From Legionellales bacterium (GTDB lineage Bacteria; Pseudomonadota; Gammaproteobacteria; DSM-16500), in assembly GCA_947478495.1 (NCBI GenBank), contig CANJVW010000011.1:1-47514 (forward strand): a stretch of 47,514 bases of DNA, written 5' to 3'. Below, piece by piece: positions 25,489 through 35,457 of the stretch. The translations under genes were made by a program, and so were the position numbers. Under the pieces are notes generated by a model. It did not search any database. It was not told where the DNA came from and worked only from the letters and a program-made list of their open reading frames with translations. Position 1 is the stretch's first letter. Every line of letters begins with the position of its first letter.

Positions 25489-25935
25489 CTATTCAGTGAG
25501 TACAGTTGGTTGATGGGTTGTGATCTCATATCCCTGGGATCGATATTGTTTGTATCGCTCGCGTGCCGCCGCTTGCATCACAGGATCGGATGAAACCAGC
25601 TCTATGACACGATTAAACTGGGCAAAGAATGCGGGAAGTTGCCCGCTCATATTAATTAAGGTGTCGCGATGCTGCGCCGGGACAGCGTCATATCCAATTT
25701 GAATGGGCGGTGGTGTGTCGGGTCCTTCGCCATACAGATTGTGCGGCAAGAAACTCGTGTCGCGATAGGTCCAGAGCATTTCATCTAATTGATGCGCCAG
25801 CGTTTTACTGTCCGCGTGAAGATAGACGCGGCGTTTATCAGCATACGCTTTTTCTGTCAGACGACATGCTTCCATCAACCACTGCTGTTGATCTGCGGTC
25901 TGCAAGATATAAAAGTCGATCTTACTTGCCATCAT
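25489..25935 (-). CDS. holC: DNA polymerase III subunit chi
   Basis: The chi subunit links the clamp loader to SSB. This 148-residue protein has the family start KIDFYILQ, the [20 protein letters not shown] segment (given in two parts: [17 protein letters not shown]), [16 protein letters not shown], and the closing [13 protein letters not shown]. The pepA-holC-valS order is typical of gammaproteobacteria and backs the call. Its start overlaps the pepA stop by 14 bases and its stop is 10 bases before valS. Confidence 0.93.
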   Translation of the reverse strand: MMASKIDFYILQTADQQQWLMEACRLTEKAYADKRRVYLHADSKTLAHQLDEMLWTYRDTSFLPHNLYGEGPDTPPPIQIGYDAVPAQHRDTLINMSGQLPAFFAQFNRVIELVSSDPVMQAAARERYKQYRSQGYEITTHQPTVLTE

Positions 25936-27421
25936 TGCATCGATTAATGAGATATTGCATTAATAGAGGAACCGGTCGTCCGGTTGCATAACGATCGCTT
26001 CCGCCCATCATCATGGCGGCGGTGCCTGCGACATCTAAATGTGCCCAATGGAATTTTTTTGTGAAGCGCGACAAAAAGCAGCTGGCGGTGATCGTGCCAG
26101 CGGATTTTCCACCGACATTCGCCATGTCAGCAAAGGGGCTTTTGAGTTGATCTTGATACTCTTCCCAAAGCGGCATTTGCCACACGCGATCATGGCTCTC
26201 AGTACCGGCTGCCAGCAATTCGTCTGCGAGTGGCTGATGGTTTGATAAAACCGCGCTAACGTGAAATCCTAGCGCAACGACAACAGCACCTGTGAGGGTG
26301 GCGATATCAATCACTGCTTGCGGTTTGTATCGCTCTGTATAGGTCAGTGCATCACATAAAATGAGTCGGCCTTCTGCATCGGTATTCAGAATTTCAATGG
26401 TTTGGCCAGAGAGACTTGTCACTATATCTTCAGGCTTGATCGCGACACCACTTGGCATGTTTTCAACAGCCGGAATAATACCGACGACGTGCATTGGGAG
26501 CTTGAGCTCGGCAGCCGCTTTAAGGGTGCCAAGAACCGTTGCTGCGCCACACATATCGTATTTCATGCCAACCATCGCATCAGGCGACTTCATTGAGAGA
26601 CCGCCCGTATCAAACGTGACACCTTTTCCGACGAGCGCAATGGGCGCTTGCTTTTTAGCTGTGCCTTTGTATTCGATGCAGATGAGCTTAGGAGGCGTCG
26701 CACTGCCTTGGCTTACTGCCAGCAATGCGCCCATCCCTAATTTTTTCATATCTTTTTCTTCTAACACTTTAACGGTGATAGCCGAGTATTTTTTAGCGAG
26801 CTGCTTTGCTTCGACTGCCAAATAAGTCGGGTTGCAAATATTGCTTGGCATGTTGGCCAAATCTTTGGTGAAGTGGACGCCGCTATTAATCGCAAGCCCT
26901 TGTTCTAATGCTTTTTTGGAGGCCGATAATGTTTTTTCAGGAATGGTAAGCGTTATCTGTGAGAGCGGGCAGGGCTTTTCTTTTTTACTCTTGAAGCGAT
27001 CGAAGCAATAAAGGGCATCGAGCGTGTCTTCAACAATATGCTTCACCTTCCATGCTGTATCGCGGTGCGATACCTCTATTTCGGTTAAGCAAGAAATCAC
27101 CTGAGAGGCTTGCGTTTTTTTCAACGCGTTGACAGAGCTCGTGATGATTTTTCGGTATTGTCGTTCGGTGAGTCCTTCTTTTTTTCCGCAACCGACGAGC
27201 AATACGCGACTCGGAGGGACCTGAGGCAATTGATGCAGCATGAGAGTTTGCTCTGGCTTACCTTGAAACTCACCGGATTTTAATAAGGCGAGAATGGCAT
27301 TTTTGCTGAGCGCATTGACTTTTTCAGCGCTGGGCGTGAGTTCGCGCCCTTCAAATACACCGATGACGATACAATCAGTATTTTTTTTAATCAAATTTGA
27401 TGTGCTGAGTTGAAATTTCAT
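25922..27421 (-). CDS. pepA: Leucyl aminopeptidase (cytosol aminopeptidase, M17)
   Basis: PepA is a hexameric metallo-aminopeptidase; in E. coli it also binds DNA for Xer recombination and carAB control. The start is placed at 27421 (MKFQLSTSN), with AGGAG 7 bases upstream; an ATG at 27442 lacks such a site. The 499-residue protein carries the metal and active-site motifs VGKGVTFDTGGLSMK, MKYDMCGAATVLG and the M17 signature NTDAEGRLILCDALTY, then LTGAVVVALG and HLDVAGTA. It is first in the pepA-holC-valS operon; a promoter should lie in the 229 bases upstream. Confidence 0.97.
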   Translation of the reverse strand: MKFQLSTSNLIKKNTDCIVIGVFEGRELTPSAEKVNALSKNAILALLKSGEFQGKPEQTLMLHQLPQVPPSRVLLVGCGKKEGLTERQYRKIITSSVNALKKTQASQVISCLTEIEVSHRDTAWKVKHIVEDTLDALYCFDRFKSKKEKPCPLSQITLTIPEKTLSASKKALEQGLAINSGVHFTKDLANMPSNICNPTYLAVEAKQLAKKYSAITVKVLEEKDMKKLGMGALLAVSQGSATPPKLICIEYKGTAKKQAPIALVGKGVTFDTGGLSMKSPDAMVGMKYDMCGAATVLGTLKAAAELKLPMHVVGIIPAVENMPSGVAIKPEDIVTSLSGQTIEILNTDAEGRLILCDALTYTERYKPQAVIDIATLTGAVVVALGFHVSAVLSNHQPLADELLAAGTESHDRVWQMPLWEEYQDQLKSPFADMANVGGKSAGTITASCFLSRFTKKFHWAHLDVAGTAAMMMGGSDRYATGRPVPLLMQYLINRCNDGK

Positions 27422-27650
27422 GCTAATCTCCTGATGACTCATTCATTTATTTCAGCATTTTACCTACTTTGAGTGTATTCAGCTACCCATATGACAGGAT
27501 AAATATATTGCAATTAAAACCAATTTGACTTGTGTTTTTAATGCATCAGAAAGATGACAAAAAAGCAGGCGTCGGGATGCCAAAAAAAGAAATGCGGGGG
27601 TTGCAAAAGAACGAGGTCGGAGGTGGCATGATGGAATAGCGCAGCAACAG
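27422..27650. other. Intergenic region upstream of pepA and downstream of sohB
   Basis: These 229 bases must hold the pepA promoter and the end of the dacA-to-sohB transcript. I see no clear terminator hairpin, repeat or small gene in it. Confidence 0.5.
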
Positions 27651-28655
27651 CTACACCATTGAGCCCGTCAAATCTTTCCGCAACATGCTCACACTACCAA
27701 AGATTTTCTCGCTGAGTGATTTTTTTGTGTGATATTGTATTTCATATAAATCGGCTAATTCGTGTTGTGATAATAGGTAATCATCACTTGTTGTGAGCCC
27801 GTCTATTAATTTTAATTCAAGTGCTTTTGTGCCCAGCCACACTTCGCCGGTTGAGACGAGATCCATGTCCAATTGTGGACGATGTTTCTGAATGAGATCT
27901 TTAAATAGGTGATGGATTTCTTCCACTTCTTGATGCAATTTTTGGCGGCCTTCTTTGGTATTTTCACCAAATAATGTGAGTGTGCGCTTATAGTCGCCTG
28001 CGGTGACCTGCTCAAAATCAATATGATTATTTTTGAGGACGCGATGAAAATTGGGTAGCTGCACAATGACGCCAATCGAGCCGATCATGGAAAAGGGTGC
28101 AGCTAATAATTGATCGGCAATGCAAGCCATCATGTATCCGCCACTGGCAGCCACTTTATCGACGATAACAGTGAGCGGAATCTTTTTTTGCCGCAATCGT
28201 GCGAGTTGCGCTGCCGCGAGCCCATACGCATGCACCATCCCGCCGCCGCTCTCAACGGTCACAACGACTTCATCATCGGTTGAGGCGACACATAAAATGG
28301 CAGTGATTTCTTCACGTAATGATGCGACCTCGGATCCTTTGATGTCGCCATTAAAGTGCAAAACAAATATTTTTTTTTGGGGGGTGGTTTTGAGCGCTTC
28401 TTCTTTTTCTTTATCTTGTTGTTTTATTTTTTTTCTGAATTTTTTGAGCTCTGCTTTAGACAGAATTTCTTCGGATAATGCGTTTTTGATATCTGCATAT
28501 TTTTCATTAAGATTTTCAACGGTAATTTTTCCATTCATTTTTTCTTTGCCACGGCCGAGCAAACTCAAAATGCCTGCGAATAAAAACAAAAGCAGCAGCA
28601 CCAATATGAATGCTTTAGATGAAAATACAATAAGTTGAATCACGGAATCTGTCAT
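27651..28655 (-). CDS. sohB: Probable protease SohB (S49 family)
   Basis: SohB is an inner-membrane serine protease of the signal-peptide-peptidase A (S49) family. The 334-residue protein has an N-terminal hydrophobic helix (about 8-33), a charged coiled segment (Lys/Glu-rich, about 50-90) and an S49 domain. The catalytic Ser171 is in AASGGYMMA and the catalytic Lys223 in GDYKRTLT, with VESGGGMVHAYG forming the oxyanion region. These match E. coli SohB in order and spacing. AAGGA precedes the ATG and overlaps the end of the LssY-like gene, 9 bases away, so it is the last gene of the dacA operon. Confidence 0.95.
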   Translation of the reverse strand: MTDSVIQLIVFSSKAFILVLLLLFLFAGILSLLGRGKEKMNGKITVENLNEKYADIKNALSEEILSKAELKKFRKKIKQQDKEKEEALKTTPQKKIFVLHFNGDIKGSEVASLREEITAILCVASTDDEVVVTVESGGGMVHAYGLAAAQLARLRQKKIPLTVIVDKVAASGGYMMACIADQLLAAPFSMIGSIGVIVQLPNFHRVLKNNHIDFEQVTAGDYKRTLTLFGENTKEGRQKLHQEVEEIHHLFKDLIQKHRPQLDMDLVSTGEVWLGTKALELKLIDGLTTSDDYLLSQHELADLYEIQYHTKKSLSEKIFGSVSMLRKDLTGSMV

Positions 28656-28664
28656 GCGAAGTCC

Positions 28665-30704
28665 TTAAGGGCGTGGTCGGATTAAAATAATAGGTTGTGA
28701 TGAAAGATTTTTTTTGATATCTAGTGTCACGGTCATTTGTTTTATCTGGTATTTTCTCCCAAGCGGTTTAGTAAACAATATACTCGACGTGAGCGTGATG
28801 GGTTTTATGCGCTTATGCCGGAATAACCAGCTGTAGGTGCTTGGCACGTATTCAATAGATCCGACCCATAGCGTAGAATGAGACCCGATAATTTGAGTGC
28901 GCGGTTTCCAGAAACGGAGTATCAGTAATTTTTTATCCGGTTCATGACTAATCAATACCAATGTTGGCGTTTTATCTAAATAAATAGGCTGAATGAGAGG
29001 TAAGTGCTCTGCACTTTCGAGTCCCGTGATGCGATAAATGGCATCGACAAAGCTAAAGGAGGGGGCTATTTTCCATCCGTTTTTGAGGAGTAACGTCTTT
29101 ATTTGTTTAATATCACCTAACCATTGTACGTCAAATGTTTGGCTGGAGAGCCCCAATCGATTGATTTGATATATTGGAAAATAACGACCTTTTTGTTCCC
29201 ACCAATCATGCAGTGTGACGGGCTGTTCGGGCCTCTCGAGCAACGTATAATCTTTTTGAAAATGTTTAAATTGCAAGACGCAGGCAGCTGCGTAAGTAAT
29301 GGCGAATGTCAGCAGCGCCGTTAGAATAAGACCTTTTGAACGAATTGTTTTTTCTGGATTGCGTCGATAGGACAGAATAAGAAACATGAGAATAGCGGTG
29401 CCCAGCAATAAGCTGCCTATGATATCCGTTAACCAATGAACGGTAAAATAGAGTCGCGACAACGCAATAGCGGTTACTAATAAACCGGCAATTGTGTAAA
29501 CGATATAACGGAATCGATCAATTTGCCATAATCGAACGATAAATAAAGCGGCTCCGATATAAAAAATGACGGCGAGCGTGGTGTGGCCGCTCGGAAAAGA
29601 GTAAACGCCAGTAGCTGTTTGATCGAGCACTCCCCACGGACGTTTGATATGCGTGAGCAATTTGGCTATTTCGATGGCGCTTGCTGAGAGAAGCCCTAAG
29701 CCTAGGACATGCAGAGCGGCATACGATCGCTTTTTTTTGAGTAAACAGATAAAAACAGTCAGAAAAATAGGGAGCAGGACGTATTTATCACCCAAAAATG
29801 AAATACATAGCATGACATTATCAAGTGAAGGTGTTCGGATGCTGCGAAAGAAATGCCAGGTGAGTTCATTGATATCCATTCCTTGAGGGCCGACCTGCTG
29901 TACGTGATACATAAAGCCAAGGAACCCAAAAGAAACTAACAGAAAATAGACGCCCAGCGTTAACTGTCCATGTCGATGAGCCGCATTGCTGTGCTTTAGA
30001 ATCGATGTAATAAAGGAAAAGAAGCGTGATCGATCGAGCGATTGCCAGATCCAGGCGAGACACTCTTCCACTTCCTTTTGAACGAGAATCAATATTTTTG
30101 CGATGAGCCATAGGCAAAAAATGAGTCCGAGGGCGTAGAAAACAGTCACCAAAATAAATCGGGTGGCGAGACCGGAGGGAAGCTCTGTTGAAACTGCACC
30201 AATCAATATGCCGGGCAGCAGATACGCGGGCGCCCACCCAATGGCCGATGTGATGTTCGCGATCATGAATCGCCACGGATTAAAATTTAACATGCCAGCG
30301 ACTAACGGTACTAATGCGCGAACAGGTCCCACAAAGCGGCCGATAAAAACACTCATACCACCGTATTTATAAAAAAAGGCTTGTCCCGTTTTAAGGAGGG
30401 TAGGGTGTTTTCGAAAGGGCCAGACTTTTTCGAGGCGTTGATTAAAATAAAATCCGATCCAATAACTCACACCATCTCCCATGATGGCGCCTAATATAGC
30501 ACATAGCATGGCGGGCCAAAAAGGAATGATGCCTGAACCGATCAAGATGCCGATGGCCGTCATGACAACGGTTCCCGGGACAATTGTTCCGATGATTGCA
30601 ATCGATTCAGCCGCTGAAATTAAAAAAACAGCTATCCCCGCCCATTGTGGGTGTGTGCTTAACCATTCCAGCGCGGGATTAGCAATGCTGCCGATGCTTA
30701 TCAT
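28665..30704 (-). CDS. DedA-PAP2 phosphatase-LssY C-terminal fusion membrane protein
   Basis: This 679-residue protein joins three modules. Residues 1-210 are a DedA/SNARE-associated domain with [18 protein letters not shown] (120-137), found in lipid scramblase-like undecaprenyl-phosphate and phospholipid carriers. Residues 250-445 form a PAP2 lipid-phosphatase domain with the full active site: K348-x6-R355-P356, PSGH (371-374) and SR-x5-H-x3-D (416-427). The last 200 residues resemble the LssY C-terminal domain of Legionella, ending after a beta-rich segment. A role in recycling or dephosphorylating polyprenyl or phospholipid diphosphates at the inner membrane is inferred. The start ATG at 30704 overlaps the lipA stop (ATGA); the frame stays open upstream inside lipA but that is not used. 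Confidence 0.9.
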   Translation of the reverse strand: MISIGSIANPALEWLSTHPQWAGIAVFLISAAESIAIIGTIVPGTVVMTAIGILIGSGIIPFWPAMLCAILGAIMGDGVSYWIGFYFNQRLEKVWPFRKHPTLLKTGQAFFYKYGGMSVFIGRFVGPVRALVPLVAGMLNFNPWRFMIANITSAIGWAPAYLLPGILIGAVSTELPSGLATRFILVTVFYALGLIFCLWLIAKILILVQKEVEECLAWIWQSLDRSRFFSFITSILKHSNAAHRHGQLTLGVYFLLVSFGFLGFMYHVQQVGPQGMDINELTWHFFRSIRTPSLDNVMLCISFLGDKYVLLPIFLTVFICLLKKKRSYAALHVLGLGLLSASAIEIAKLLTHIKRPWGVLDQTATGVYSFPSGHTTLAVIFYIGAALFIVRLWQIDRFRYIVYTIAGLLVTAIALSRLYFTVHWLTDIIGSLLLGTAILMFLILSYRRNPEKTIRSKGLILTALLTFAITYAAACVLQFKHFQKDYTLLERPEQPVTLHDWWEQKGRYFPIYQINRLGLSSQTFDVQWLGDIKQIKTLLLKNGWKIAPSFSFVDAIYRITGLESAEHLPLIQPIYLDKTPTLVLISHEPDKKLLILRFWKPRTQIIGSHSTLWVGSIEYVPSTYSWLFRHKRIKPITLTSSILFTKPLGRKYQIKQMTVTLDIKKNLSSQPIILIRPRP

Positions 30705-31651
30705 TCTGATAGCACTCCTGCTGCTTGTTGATCGGCATGATAAGATGACCGAACCAGTGGACCGCTTGCGACATGGGTGAACCCAAGATCGGTTGCCCAT
30801 TGACCGAGCGCTTTAAAATCGTCAGGTGTAATGTAGCGTGAAACTGGCATATGCGAAGGGCTTGGTTGTAGATATTGACCGAGTGTTAGCATGTCGACAT
30901 CGTGCGCGCGTAAATCACGAATGGTTTGTTGCACCTCTTCATCGGTTTCGCCAAGTCCCAGCATGATGCCAGACTTGGTTGGAATATGAGGGAAGCGACG
31001 CTTAAATTCTTTCAATAATTGCAGAGAATGCTGGTAATCGGACCCGGGTCGCGCTTGCTTGTAGAGTCGAGGCACCGTTTCAATATTGTGATTAAATACA
31101 TCAGGTAAAACGGTTGATGTGGCATTGAGTGCGACATCCATGCGTCCACGATAATCAGGAACCAATGTTTCAATTTTAATGCCCAGATTTTTATCGCGAA
31201 TGGCTTGCAAGCAAGCACTAAAGTGGCTGGCACCGCCATCACGTAAATCATCTCGATCAACGGAGGTGATAACCACATAACGCAAACCCATTTGAGCAAT
31301 TGTGCTCGCCAGGTGCTCAGGTTCTTCTGGGTCAAGCGGATCGGGACGTCCGTGAGCGACATCGCAAAAACTGCAACGCCTTGTGCATTTGTCGCCCATT
31401 ATCATGAAGGTAGCGGTGCCCTTACTGAAGCATTCACTGAGGTTGGGGCAGGAGGCCTCTTCGCAAACAGTGACTAATTTATTGTCGCGCAATATTTTTT
31501 TGAGGTCAGCGACTTTGTTGTCGCTCGGCAAACGGATGCGAATCCAGTCGGGTTTGACTAACAATTCAGCTGGCTGAATGACTTTAATGGGAATGCGAGC
31601 GAGCTTTTCAGCGCCGCGTTGTTTGCCTGTTCCACTTAAGTCCATGGTCAT
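30701..31651 (-). CDS. lipA: Lipoyl synthase
   Basis: LipA is a radical-SAM enzyme that inserts two sulfurs into octanoyl groups on lipoyl domains. The 316-residue protein has the auxiliary-cluster motif [12 protein letters not shown] (Cys63, 68, 74) and the radical-SAM motif CTRRCSFC (Cys89, 93, 96). [32 protein letters not shown] and [10 protein letters not shown] follow, and SSYHADQ lies near the end. It lies one base after lipB and overlaps the next gene, giving a coupled lipB-lipA-lssY run. Confidence 0.98.
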   Translation of the reverse strand: MTMDLSGTGKQRGAEKLARIPIKVIQPAELLVKPDWIRIRLPSDNKVADLKKILRDNKLVTVCEEASCPNLSECFSKGTATFMIMGDKCTRRCSFCDVAHGRPDPLDPEEPEHLASTIAQMGLRYVVITSVDRDDLRDGGASHFSACLQAIRDKNLGIKIETLVPDYRGRMDVALNATSTVLPDVFNHNIETVPRLYKQARPGSDYQHSLQLLKEFKRRFPHIPTKSGIMLGLGETDEEVQQTIRDLRAHDVDMLTLGQYLQPSPSHMPVSRYITPDDFKALGQWATDLGFTHVASGPLVRSSYHADQQAAGVLSE

Positions 31652-31652
31652 C

Positions 31653-32264
31653 CTAGCGTATTAATCGCATTTTAATGTTATTAGCCAGTGTATCGCCGAT
31701 TGCTATTATATCAATGTTTTTTTGAAAAGAGGACATTTGCGTCATTTCTAGCTCAGGAAAACCACACGGATGGATGCGTGAAAATGGAGCTAAATCCATA
31801 TCGACATTTAACGCCAATCCATGAAAAGCTGACCCTCGTCGGATACGTAATCCGATAGAACAGATTTTTTTATGATCGACATAGACGCCTGGCGCTTTAG
31901 GCTGGGTGTGCGCTATGATCGCATAATCATTTAATAATTGTATGACAGAGGACTCTAATGTATTCACTAAGTCGCGTACGGTCCATTGTTGACGTTTTAG
32001 ATCAATTAACGTGTACACCATTAATTGCCCTGGGCCGTGATAGGTGATTTGTCCACCGCGATCGCAGGTTTCGACAGGAATGGTGCCAGGCGAGAGAAGG
32101 TGCTCCCGCTTACCATTTTGTCCTTGTGTAAAAATAGGGGGGTGCTCGAGCAACCAGATTTCGTCTGGTATATCTGCACGGCGTGTGTTGGTGAATGCCT
32201 GCATAGCGCGCCATGTTGGGATGTAATCTTGCAGCCCTTCAAAGTGGCGGATGAAAGTGGTCAT
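31653..32264 (-). CDS. lipB: Octanoyltransferase LipB
   Basis: LipB moves octanoate from acyl carrier protein onto lipoyl domains, producing the LipA substrate. The 203-residue protein has [10 protein letters not shown], the core [16 protein letters not shown], the catalytic lysine in [11 protein letters not shown], the [12 protein letters not shown] block, and the acyl-accepting cysteine in IHPCGF. It overlaps ybeD by four bases upstream and is followed at once by lipA. Confidence 0.97.
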   Translation of the reverse strand: MTTFIRHFEGLQDYIPTWRAMQAFTNTRRADIPDEIWLLEHPPIFTQGQNGKREHLLSPGTIPVETCDRGGQITYHGPGQLMVYTLIDLKRQQWTVRDLVNTLESSVIQLLNDYAIIAHTQPKAPGVYVDHKKICSIGLRIRRGSAFHGLALNVDMDLAPFSRIHPCGFPELEMTQMSSFQKNIDIIAIGDTLANNIKMRLIR

Positions 32265-32563
32265 AACGCCATTAAAATATGCGGATCAGCGCTGAGATCG
32301 CGGTAAATTGCATCAATTTGTTTGCGATTTTGAATAGTGACCGTGATACTCATCGCGATATATTTTCCTTCTGCGCTTCGACGGTCTGCAATGGCGCTTT
32401 CACGTAATTCTTTAACATGTCGGCGAACAATCGTGAGTGCGCTGATTTCAAACTCATCCGATGCCATACCAAAAATTTTGATGGTGATATCGGCAGGAAA
32501 AGTGAGACCTACCATTTCATCGAGCTCAAGCTGCGGTTTCAGAGGTTGAATACATTTAGCCAT
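32261..32563 (-). CDS. ybeD: YbeD/DUF493 family protein
   Basis: This is a 100-residue DUF493 protein, a small ferredoxin-like fold always found between dacA and lipB in many gammaproteobacteria; its role is not settled. Visible features are [20 protein letters not shown], an acidic-helical middle, and the conserved [23 protein letters not shown] ending (given in part: [15 protein letters not shown]). ATG 32563 overlaps the dacA stop (TAATGG). Longer in-frame starts at 32578 and 32590 would overlap dacA further. Confidence 0.9.
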   Translation of the reverse strand: MAKCIQPLKPQLELDEMVGLTFPADITIKIFGMASDEFEISALTIVRRHVKELRESAIADRRSAEGKYIAMSITVTIQNRKQIDAIYRDLSADPHILMAL

Positions 32564-33785
32564 TATTCGCTTTCTCATGTTGTGGTGCAAACCAGGCGTG
32601 ATAATGATACCGCGCCGATGAGATCATGTTATGCCAAAAGCTGCCGCGCGCATTGTCTTGCAGTGCCACCAGGGGTTGCGTGCCGATTACTTGTTTATTC
32701 AATACGATATTCAGCGTTCCATAGGAATGTCCTTTCACGAGTGGCGCAACGAGTGGATGTGGCGCATCAACAGTTGTTTCAATATGGGCAAATTGTCCTG
32801 CAGGCAATGTGATATAGAAAGGGCGCGATAGCCCGAGCGGTGTTTGCGCATGCACGCCTTTCAATGTATCGATCGTGACGACAGTTGTATTGGGTGTGTA
32901 GAGTGGGTGCGTTTCAAAGAAGCGAAACCCGTATGTTAATAGGCGAACGGAGTCTTCTGTGCGTGCGGTTTCGCTCGGCGCACCCATGATTACGCTAATT
33001 AAACGTCTGCCGTCTTGATTGATGGCGGATCCCACGAGGCAAAATCCGGCTTCATCGGTATGACCCGTCTTGAGGCCATCGGCGCCCGGATAATGCCAGA
33101 GCAATTGATTGCGATTAGGTTGATGAATATTGTTGTAGGTAAACGATTTCTCAGAATAGAGTTTATAATCTTCCGGATATTCCTCAACGATGGCGGTCGC
33201 AAGTGTTGCAAGATCGCGCGCTGTGGAATAATGATTGGGGTTCGGTAGGCCTGTGCTATCCATAAAATGGGTATGCGTTAAATGAAGAGCAGCCGCCTGG
33301 TTGTTCATGAGACTAACGAAGGCCTCTTCTGTTCCTCCGACATATTCTGCCATTGCAACGGTTGCATCATTTCCGGATGCGACAACAATGCCTTGCAGCA
33401 AATCTTTTACGGGCACGTCGGTGTTCACTTTGATAAACATGCGAGAGCCGCCGGTTTTCCAGGCTTTCGTGCTGACTTTGACGTTATCATTGAGATGAAT
33501 CAGGCCAGATCGTAAGGCGCCTGAAATCACATACATCGACATCAATTTGGTGAGACTGGCAGGCGGTAGTTGTGTATCAGCATCTTTTTCTGCCAATATT
33601 TTTCCGCTCGTTGCATCGAGTAAAATGTAGCTCTTCACATCTAATGTGGGCGCAGTCGACGTGATAGCCGCCTGTTGAGGATGGGTCTGGAGCGTTAACA
33701 TGGGGCTTTCAGTAGTCGCGCAAAAGGCAATTTTGCTAAAAAAATAAGCAGTTAATAGCAGCATAAGGGATGGGGTATGTCGCAT
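32556..33785 (-). CDS. dacA: D-alanyl-D-alanine carboxypeptidase (PBP5/6 type)
   Basis: This enzyme trims the terminal D-alanine from peptidoglycan pentapeptides. The 409-residue protein has a signal peptide ending near FCA-TT (about 22-23). The active site is complete: Ser77-x-x-Lys80 in PASLTK, SGN at 138-140 and KTG at 239-241. The C-terminal PBP5-type beta domain follows. The extreme C-terminus includes WHNMISSARYHYHAW, consistent with an amphipathic membrane-anchoring helix. It heads the dacA-ybeD-lipB-lipA-lssY-sohB run and is divergent from suhB (142 bases apart). Confidence 0.97.
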   Translation of the reverse strand: MRHTPSLMLLLTAYFFSKIAFCATTESPMLTLQTHPQQAAITSTAPTLDVKSYILLDATSGKILAEKDADTQLPPASLTKLMSMYVISGALRSGLIHLNDNVKVSTKAWKTGGSRMFIKVNTDVPVKDLLQGIVVASGNDATVAMAEYVGGTEEAFVSLMNNQAAALHLTHTHFMDSTGLPNPNHYSTARDLATLATAIVEEYPEDYKLYSEKSFTYNNIHQPNRNQLLWHYPGADGLKTGHTDEAGFCLVGSAINQDGRRLISVIMGAPSETARTEDSVRLLTYGFRFFETHPLYTPNTTVVTIDTLKGVHAQTPLGLSRPFYITLPAGQFAHIETTVDAPHPLVAPLVKGHSYGTLNIVLNKQVIGTQPLVALQDNARGSFWHNMISSARYHYHAWFAPQHEKANNG

Positions 33786-33927
33786 GATGGACCTTTCTCG
33801 AGAGATTGAATGTAATGGGACTCAGTGTATCAAAAACTCTGCATTCGTAGCCAGGAATTATTTGTCGATTGCGAGATTCGTGGAAGATTGTTATTCTGGT
33901 CGCTTAAATTAAGGCAGGTGAGCAATC

Positions 33928-34725
33928 ATGCGTGACCCCATATTAAATATCGCCGTCAATGCCGCGCGCGCCGCTGGTAGAATCATCGTCCGCGCAGCGG
34001 ATCGCTTAGATAAAGTACATATTTTTGAGAAAGGACCGAATGACTTTGTCACAGACATTGATCAACAGGTTGAGAAAGAGATTATCCACATTATTCATAA
34101 AGCCCACCCTGATCACGGTATTATCGGTGAGGAAGGGGGAAGTGTGGAGGGTAGCGAATACACCTGGATCATTGATCCCATTGATGGAACACGTAATTTT
34201 ATACAGGGCCTCCCTGGTTTTTGTGTGTCTATTGCGATTCAGAAGAAAGGCCGCATAGAGCATGGCGTGATCTATGACCCGATGCGCCAAGAATTGTTTA
34301 CCGCGACGCGAGGGAAAGGCGCTCGTTTAAACGATACACGCATTCGTGTGAGCAACCGCACCTTATTAAAAGATACCATGCTTGCGACAGGGTGTTGTCG
34401 TGCCAACCAAGACGAAGGAACGGATCCCTTATTTTCAGCTCACTGTCGTATGATTGAAAGTATCGGACCCTTATGCAGCGGTATGCGTCACTTAGGATCG
34501 GCAGCGCTCGACTTAGCCTATGTGGCGTGCGGTCGTTTCGATGCGTCTTGGGGGTTACGACTGAATATTTGGGATATCGCAGCAGGCGCTTTGTTGGTGC
34601 AGGAAGCAGGTGGACTAGTGTCTGATCTTAATGGCGAAGAAGCCTATCTTGAAAAAGGTCAAATTGTGGCTGGTACCCCTGCCGTATTTAAGATATTGCT
34701 TAACAAAATGCGACCCTGTCTATAA
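33928..34725 (+). CDS. suhB: Inositol monophosphatase family protein SuhB
   Basis: SuhB is an inositol-1-monophosphatase that in E. coli also joins rRNA antitermination complexes. The 265-residue protein has the metal-binding motifs GEEGG, WIIDPIDGTRNFIQGLPG (Asp pair and DGT) and the closing WDIAAGALLVQEAGGLVSD. The start ATG follows AAGGCAGGTG. It is divergent from dacA and convergent with the coiled-coil gene at 34782. Confidence 0.95.
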   Translation: MRDPILNIAVNAARAAGRIIVRAADRLDKVHIFEKGPNDFVTDIDQQVEKEIIHIIHKAHPDHGIIGEEGGSVEGSEYTWIIDPIDGTRNFIQGLPGFCVSIAIQKKGRIEHGVIYDPMRQELFTATRGKGARLNDTRIRVSNRTLLKDTMLATGCCRANQDEGTDPLFSAHCRMIESIGPLCSGMRHLGSAALDLAYVACGRFDASWGLRLNIWDIAAGALLVQEAGGLVSDLNGEEAYLEKGQIVAGTPAVFKILLNKMRPCL

Positions 34726-34781
34726 GTTCTGACGGCTTGCCTAGAAAGCTACACCTCTCGAGGTCAGGTTAAGCTCAGACG

Positions 34782-35417
34782 TTACTGCGGCCGCATCAAA
34801 TTAGATAATTTTTCAACAGAAGGCAGCGCGATAGCCGCTTCTGGTGGTATGATGCTTCTCAGCGCGCTATAGGATTCCATATTTTTTTTGGCACCTTTTT
34901 CAAACATTTGAATAGCAGATGCCATTTGTTTTGCTGTTTCAGCGATCGCTTTATTTTGTCCTTCAATATCGCGCTTCATAGTGGTTGGATCAGTTGATGT
35001 TTTAAATTCCTCTTTGATTTTTCTTTTTCGTTCATCCGCCTGTTTTTCTAATTGATTGATGACCGTTTCAAGGGTCTCGCGTGCGGCGGTTGTTTCTTGT
35101 ATTTCTCCAATGATAGCATCGAGACGGGGTTTCACCAGTGTTTTAATAAAGGCGGGTGTTTTAGCTTCAGCGAGTGTCGCTGTTAATTTAGCGATTTCCG
35201 CTTTGATACCGGCGAGGGTGGTGTCAAGCGCTTCAATTTTTTCACTTGGAATTTCTGTTGCAATATTGCCTTGTATACTTGCATTTACTTCAGAACGGAG
35301 GGCCTCATTATTGCTAACCCCAAATTGAGCTGACGCTAAACGGAAGAGGATGCGCGAGGTGCTGCCCTTAAAAGTAACGTCTGGTGCGAGATCAGTGACG
35401 GGGCTCCTAGTATCCAT
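34782..35417 (-). CDS. Hypothetical coiled-coil protein
   Basis: I do not recognise this 211-residue protein. It has no signal peptide or membrane helix. After a 45-residue start, residues about 55-180 are rich in Ala, Glu, Lys, Leu and Thr with heptad spacing (IEALDTTLAGIKAEIAKLTATL, quoted in part: IEALDTTLAGIKAEIAKL; later TAARETLETVINQLEKQADE), indicating a long coiled coil. The C-terminus is Pro-containing (SIIPPEAAIALPSVEKL). TAGGAGAA lies ahead of the ATG. It is flanked by convergent suhB and by radA upstream on the same strand (40 bases). Coiled-coil proteins of this size are common among Legionellales effectors, but no evidence beyond shape supports that. Confidence 0.65.
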   Translation of the reverse strand: MDTRSPVTDLAPDVTFKGSTSRILFRLASAQFGVSNNEALRSEVNASIQGNIATEIPSEKIEALDTTLAGIKAEIAKLTATLAEAKTPAFIKTLVKPRLDAIIGEIQETTAARETLETVINQLEKQADERKRKIKEEFKTSTDPTTMKRDIEGQNKAIAETAKQMASAIQMFEKGAKKNMESYSALRSIIPPEAAIALPSVEKLSNLMRPQ

Positions 35418-35457
35418 TATTTTCTCCTACCAGCGGTTCTCGAATGTCATGATTTTA

